From Cristatella mucedo (Eukaryota; Bryozoa; Phylactolaemata; Cristatellidae), in contig WPIO01000122.1 of assembly GCA_009760855.2 (NCBI GenBank), positions 77,501 through 87,500 of the forward strand: a stretch of DNA of 10,000 nt. The letters run 5' to 3'. The notes under the pieces were generated by a model, which worked only from the letters and a program-made list of their open reading frames with translations, was not told the origin of the DNA and did no database searches. Each line of letters starts with the position of its first letter. Positions within the stretch are counted from its first letter, which is position 1. Position numbers and translations under genes: made by a program. Below, in pieces: positions 7,129-10,000 of this stretch.

Positions 7129-8325
7129 CTGCAGTGCAAACGCTGCTTTTAAAACACAAATTACATCATTAAACTAATAACGCTGACAGTAATATTCTTT
7201 TAAGCTATTTAGTGAATATGCAGCAGTTAAACTAAATCTCTTGTTAAGCACTTTGCACACGGGAAAATCAAGTCAGCCAACTAAAGATGCCAAGAGGCCT
7301 CGTTCTACGAGAGTCAACACAAGGCATCTATAACTATGCTAAGAGACCGAACGAATATGAGGAAATATTGTGTATTTGATTCTATTTTAAATATCAAGCA
7401 AGGTGACACATTGAGGTCATGTTGATAGGGAATATATGAAAGCTGACAGCATAGTCTCTAAGGTATTTGAAGGTGGTTAGAGGCACACATAGACGACGTG
7501 AGTCGCAAGAGCTGGGGATACGATTGAACGACTAAGCAGGACTAACTAATGTGCACGTGGGTAATGGAGTTTAAAACTTGGCCTCTTCATGATTAAAGAA
7601 AGCTAGTGGCACCGCTAAACCTATTTGAGTCACAGTAGCAGGTAGCAAGGAAGGAATTCTGATGAGGAAAAGTTTCGAATTGCAAATAAATGAACAAAAC
7701 AGTCTAGAAGATTAGAGACTGTTGCTGTTTTGAGATTGTGACACTGTCGTTAGATTATGGGCTGTTGCGAATTACGGCAGTAGTATATAAGCAACGGCTT
7801 CATAGGCCCGGTGAGTTTGGTCGAGGACGCCGAGCGGGCAGACGCCTACTGGCCCACTACGGCTTCCGTGTGAGAAAACATTTGGGTGCATGCTTCGGTG
7901 TTCTGTGTGGTATCGCATACCTGCCGTTTAACTATAGCAACTTGAACTGAAAGTCGGATTGTGGGCTGATGAGGGCCACTGAAGTTAAGTTGGTCTGCCG
8001 GATCGTTGTGCTATTGTGGTTAGGATTTTCGCTACACACAAGTGAAGCTGAAGATCGGACTTGAGTTGCATAGACAGAATGTGGAAAGTGAAAACGCATC
8101 TCGGAAGCCAAGACACAATTTGCCAAAAATGTGTGGCAGTGCCTGAACAGCAAAAGCAGGCCACCGAGGCTTCACGGACCCTTTGTGAACAGCATACACT
8201 TATGATATAAGGTAGCTTATCACAGGAAGAATTTGCTTGCAAAAGCCAGAATCACAGGGAGGGGAAGGACGACAAAGTTCAACAGCCTAGATAGCCCGCT
8301 TTTTGCATATATACAATTAATGGAC

Positions 8326-8328
<3 letters not shown>
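7129..8328. other. intron sequence with a GC-rich patch
   Basis: This is mostly AT-rich, without a recognised gene. Bases 7800-7875 are markedly GC-rich, preceded on the plus strand by TATATAA at 7784-7790 and containing a donor-like GTGAGT. The open frames crossing it (for example plus 7738-7950, which begins with GTG) resemble no known protein, and the patch is unexplained. Confidence 0.4.
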
Positions 8329-8390
<62 letters not shown>

Positions 8391-8399
8391 TGTGTGTGT
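8329..8399 (+). repeat. (CA)n followed by (TG)n microsatellite
   Basis: About 29 CA units run from 8329, then the sequence switches at CACGTG near 8384-8389 to about six GT units, ending at 8399. The junction makes an inverted repeat able to fold into a hairpin, and alternating purine-pyrimidine DNA of this length can adopt the Z form. It lies about 225 bases downstream, in transcript order, of the exon a donor, inside the large PTP intron. Confidence 0.95.
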
Positions 8400-8624
8400 A
8401 TGATGAGATCGTGTAGAAATAAAAAATCCAGTTCCCCGCGTTGATGAATTTCGTAGTGCAGCTTTGAACCTGAAATCTGGGTACAGGCATATCAGAGCTG
8501 GCTATTTGCTAGAGATGGGGCAGTTCAGGTTCAGAGTTATGCAGTCACAGCTGACATTACAAAATGACTGACCACCATACAAAGGGTTACATATGCAGTA
8601 TGAGGATACCATCATAATGCTTAC

Positions 8625-8712
8625 ATGGCAGTATATTTTGGAACCGGTTCTTTCCTTTATTGACAGGTTCTTTCCCTTCCGAGCAAGGGTGCGTTTCGTT
8701 AGCCTGAATTTC
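8625..8712 (-). CDS. PTP exon a: KNR-loop exon (N-terminal part of phosphatase domain)
   Basis: This exon encodes 29 full codons plus the first base of a Tyr codon. It begins after a strong pyrimidine-rich acceptor ending TTGTACAG and ends at a GTAAGC donor. It enters in phase 0 and leaves in phase 1. The last third reads KGKNRFQNILP, the phosphotyrosine-recognition (KNRY) loop followed by the ILPY strand. The split T|AC rebuilds the Tyr of ILPY with the next exon. The usual Tyr of KNRY, which stacks against substrate phosphotyrosine (Tyr46 in PTP1B), is Phe here (codon TTC). The first 20 residues are polar and charged with one Cys, as is common for the variable segment before this motif. The exon too short to stand out as an open frame was recognised from motif and splice sites. 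The preceding exon was not found in the remaining 1.3 kb. Confidence 0.9.
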
Positions 8713-9182
8713 CTGTACAAAGAAAAAACACTTTAACTGCAAACATGTCTGTAGAAGTGTCATACTAAGCTATGCTATCACAATTGCAGTGAACTATAAA
8801 GAAAGTCGCCCACTAGTATGTGAGTCTCTTGTAAGGCTTGGCTTCTATACTCGTTCTAACAGACTAAGCTATTAATCTTAATTGGCTATTATAGCAATAC
8901 AGTATCACTTGGAATACATGGATATTGGCTATTAGATTAACTAAAAAACATTCGGAAATTTTATTATCTGTAGCCGGGAAACCTTTAAAGCATAACTTAT
9001 CAAGCCAAAATAGAAATGAACCCTGCCGTTTAAATTGGAAACTTTACTTGGATCCGTTGAGCATTACAAATTATGAATTTTTTAAGGCATAAAGTAAACT
9101 GCAATTGAAGCAGTGTGAAAGTCACAAGCACGGATTTATACTCGCTGAAAATATGCTAGTCAGGGAAAAATATCTAAAAGTG
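8713..9182. other. upstream intron of PTP exon a, nothing recognised
   Basis: It begins with a good pyrimidine tract (in minus sense) before the exon a acceptor. The rest is AT-rich, and no preceding PTP exon could be found. Confidence 0.5.
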
Positions 9183-9420
9183 TCCTGTGATTCGTCCTTC
9201 ACGTTCTTATGTGTGCTGACACTGTGCATGCTGCCACTAACCACATTTGCATGCTGACCCTGTGCATGTCACCCCTAACCATGTTATTCATTTTGTTTGT
9301 TTTTCAAGCATGATTTTACTTACCATTTAATTGCATTTCCCTTTGCAGCAAATGTAAAGCGCCTAGAAAGAGATTAAGTTCTCTGAGGGCACTTTATCAA
9401 GTACATTCATATTATTATTA
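9183..9420 (+). mobile_element. LINE family B, copy 2: 3' UTR fragment only
   Basis: About 235 bases that align along their length with 3425-3640, the 3' UTR of the plus-strand LINE in the PTP intron. Shared blocks include CTGACACTGTGCATGCTGCC, GCTGACCCTGTGCAT, TAACCATGTTAT and GCGCCTAGAAAGAGATTAAG (GTGCCTAGAAAAAGATCAAG in the other copy). Both end in a run of ATT repeats, the usual 3' tail of this element group. No coding part is present, so this is a severely 5'-truncated insertion, the commonest fate of LINE insertions. It lies upstream of the first visible PTP exon, antisense to the gene. No target-site duplication was identified. Confidence 0.8.
9211..9286 (+). repeat. two 38-base tandem units in the LINE B 3' UTR (copy 2)
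   Basis: Bases 9211-9248 and 9249-9286 repeat the same 38-base unit as 3448-3523, with the same length and order. Unit one carries CTGACACTGTGCATGCTGCC, and unit two CTGACCCTGTGCATGTCACC. Confidence 0.75.
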
Positions 9421-10000
9421 CTAAAAGTGGAGACGTAAGGCTTATACAATGGCTAGATCAGTAATTTGTTTATCTGCAAATGTCTTACTTTCGATATTCC
9501 AAGTTATATATGATTGGCCCAATAGATTATTAATGTTTCCTTTCATGTTGAAATTTGGAAAAGACGTCATTTATAACATGCTGGTCCATGGTCGGGTTAC
9601 CAAAATTACTATCAAATTGCTGGACCAATATCGACAAAAATAATGGACAGGTATCTTTAATGACAACATTTAGTACGTGATTTTAATTAATTTTTGTCCT
9701 TGGGTACACAGAGGGTTTCCCTCATCACCAATGCTTCAAGCTAATACAAGATACCTATCGTTTGTTCTACACAAAAAGGTTGCTACTGTGGTTGCCACAA
9801 TTTATTTTTATTCCATGCTTGTGTTCTTCGGCATGGTGAGGTGAGTCGGGATCAATCATATAACATAAGCTGAACGACAGCATGAACTATTGAGGAGTAC
9901 GCAGACATAACACTGTGGAGTAGTTTCCACAGAATAGTGGACAAAGTAGCTGCCGGAAAACAACATTTCGATTCAAGCCATTGCAGAGTAAAACACTTGC
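9421..10000. other. flank or intron, nothing recognised
   Basis: AT-rich sequence. The plus frame at 9449-9643 (64 codons) has no recognisable content. No minus-strand exon with PTP motifs or a plausible phase-0 donor for exon a was seen. Confidence 0.5.

Larger units (their letters stand above)
2143..8712 (-). other. partial gene: classical protein tyrosine phosphatase domain, seven exons
   Basis: This is the span of the visible part of a minus-strand PTP gene. The enzyme class removes phosphate from phosphotyrosine through a Cys-phosphate intermediate. Seven exons of 88, 65, 37, 98, 117, 158 and 136 bases join in frame to 233 codons without a stop, and every exon has AG/GT borders. Key residues in joined numbering are Phe24 in the KNR-F loop, Asp152 in WPD, Cys187 and Arg193 in the P-loop, and Gln231 starting the Q-loop. 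A classical PTP domain is about 230-280 residues. The fragment therefore covers most of one, lacking the first helices and the final Q-loop helix. Intron lengths are 3321, 117, 112, 572, 116 and 1633 bases, plus a last intron of at least 2142. The exon pattern, as I recall it, matches animal receptor-type PTPs, but no membrane segment or extracellular domain is visible. Whether this is a first, second or only catalytic domain cannot be decided here; the intact WPD and Cys favour an active domain. Confidence 0.93.

Noticed and set aside
7738-7950. Plus-strand frame of 70 codons across the GC-rich patch
   Set aside because: It has no ATG start in the listed form (GTG), an Arg/Gly-rich composition explained by GC content, and no recognisable family.
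9449-9643. Plus-strand open frame of 64 codons
   Set aside because: AT-rich, unrecognised, with no splice-linked neighbour; consistent with chance.
1-10000. Search for tRNA genes, CRISPR arrays, operons and bacterial defence systems
   Set aside because: No tRNA-like B box within a cloverleaf, no regularly spaced repeats with spacers, and clearly intron-bearing animal-type sequence. No undescribed multigene system is supported in this window.

Overview
The window looks like animal (metazoan) nuclear DNA. It has spliced protein-coding exons with consensus GT/AG borders, truncated non-LTR retrotransposons, and simple repeats such as a 21-base G run and a (CA)n/(TG)n tract. There are no operons and no bacterial-style gene packing. 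I cannot name the species. A non-vertebrate animal is plausible, because several introns are only about 110-120 bases long, but this is inference.

The main content is part of one minus-strand gene for a classical protein tyrosine phosphatase (PTP) domain, probably a receptor-type enzyme. Seven consecutive exons can be read by eye. In transcription order they are 8712-8625, 5303-5239, 5121-5085, 4972-4875, 4302-4186, 4069-3912 and 2278-2143. Their reading phases agree at every junction (0/1, 1/0, 0/1, 1/0, 0/0, 0/2, 2/0). Joined, they give 699 bases, or 233 codons, without a stop. They carry the family's motifs in the correct order: KNR-F, DYINAS, YIATQGP, TIGDFW, KCEKYFP, WPD, HCSAGVGRTG and the start of the Q-loop (VQT). 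The catalytic Cys, the P-loop Arg and the WPD Asp are all present, so this reads as an active-type domain. The protein N-terminus (coordinates above 8712) and the end of the domain (below 2143) were not found in the window.

Layout by region: 1-2142 is the partial last visible intron, with a retrotransposon fragment (LINE family A, copy 1), a poly-G run and a 58-base tandem duplication. 2143-5303 holds six of the seven exons; one 1.6 kb intron there contains a fragment of a second retrotransposon family (LINE B, copy 1). 5304-8624 is a 3.3 kb intron. It holds LINE A copy 2, a possible cassette exon at 7003-7128, a GC-rich patch near 7784-7880 and a dinucleotide repeat. 8713-10000 is upstream intron or flank with only the 3' tail of a second LINE B copy. 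The three introns without recognisable repeats are 112-117 bases, while the two largest complete introns carry retroelement debris, so the gene appears to have been enlarged by these insertions.

No RNA gene, CRISPR array, complete mobile element or confidently placed promoter was found.
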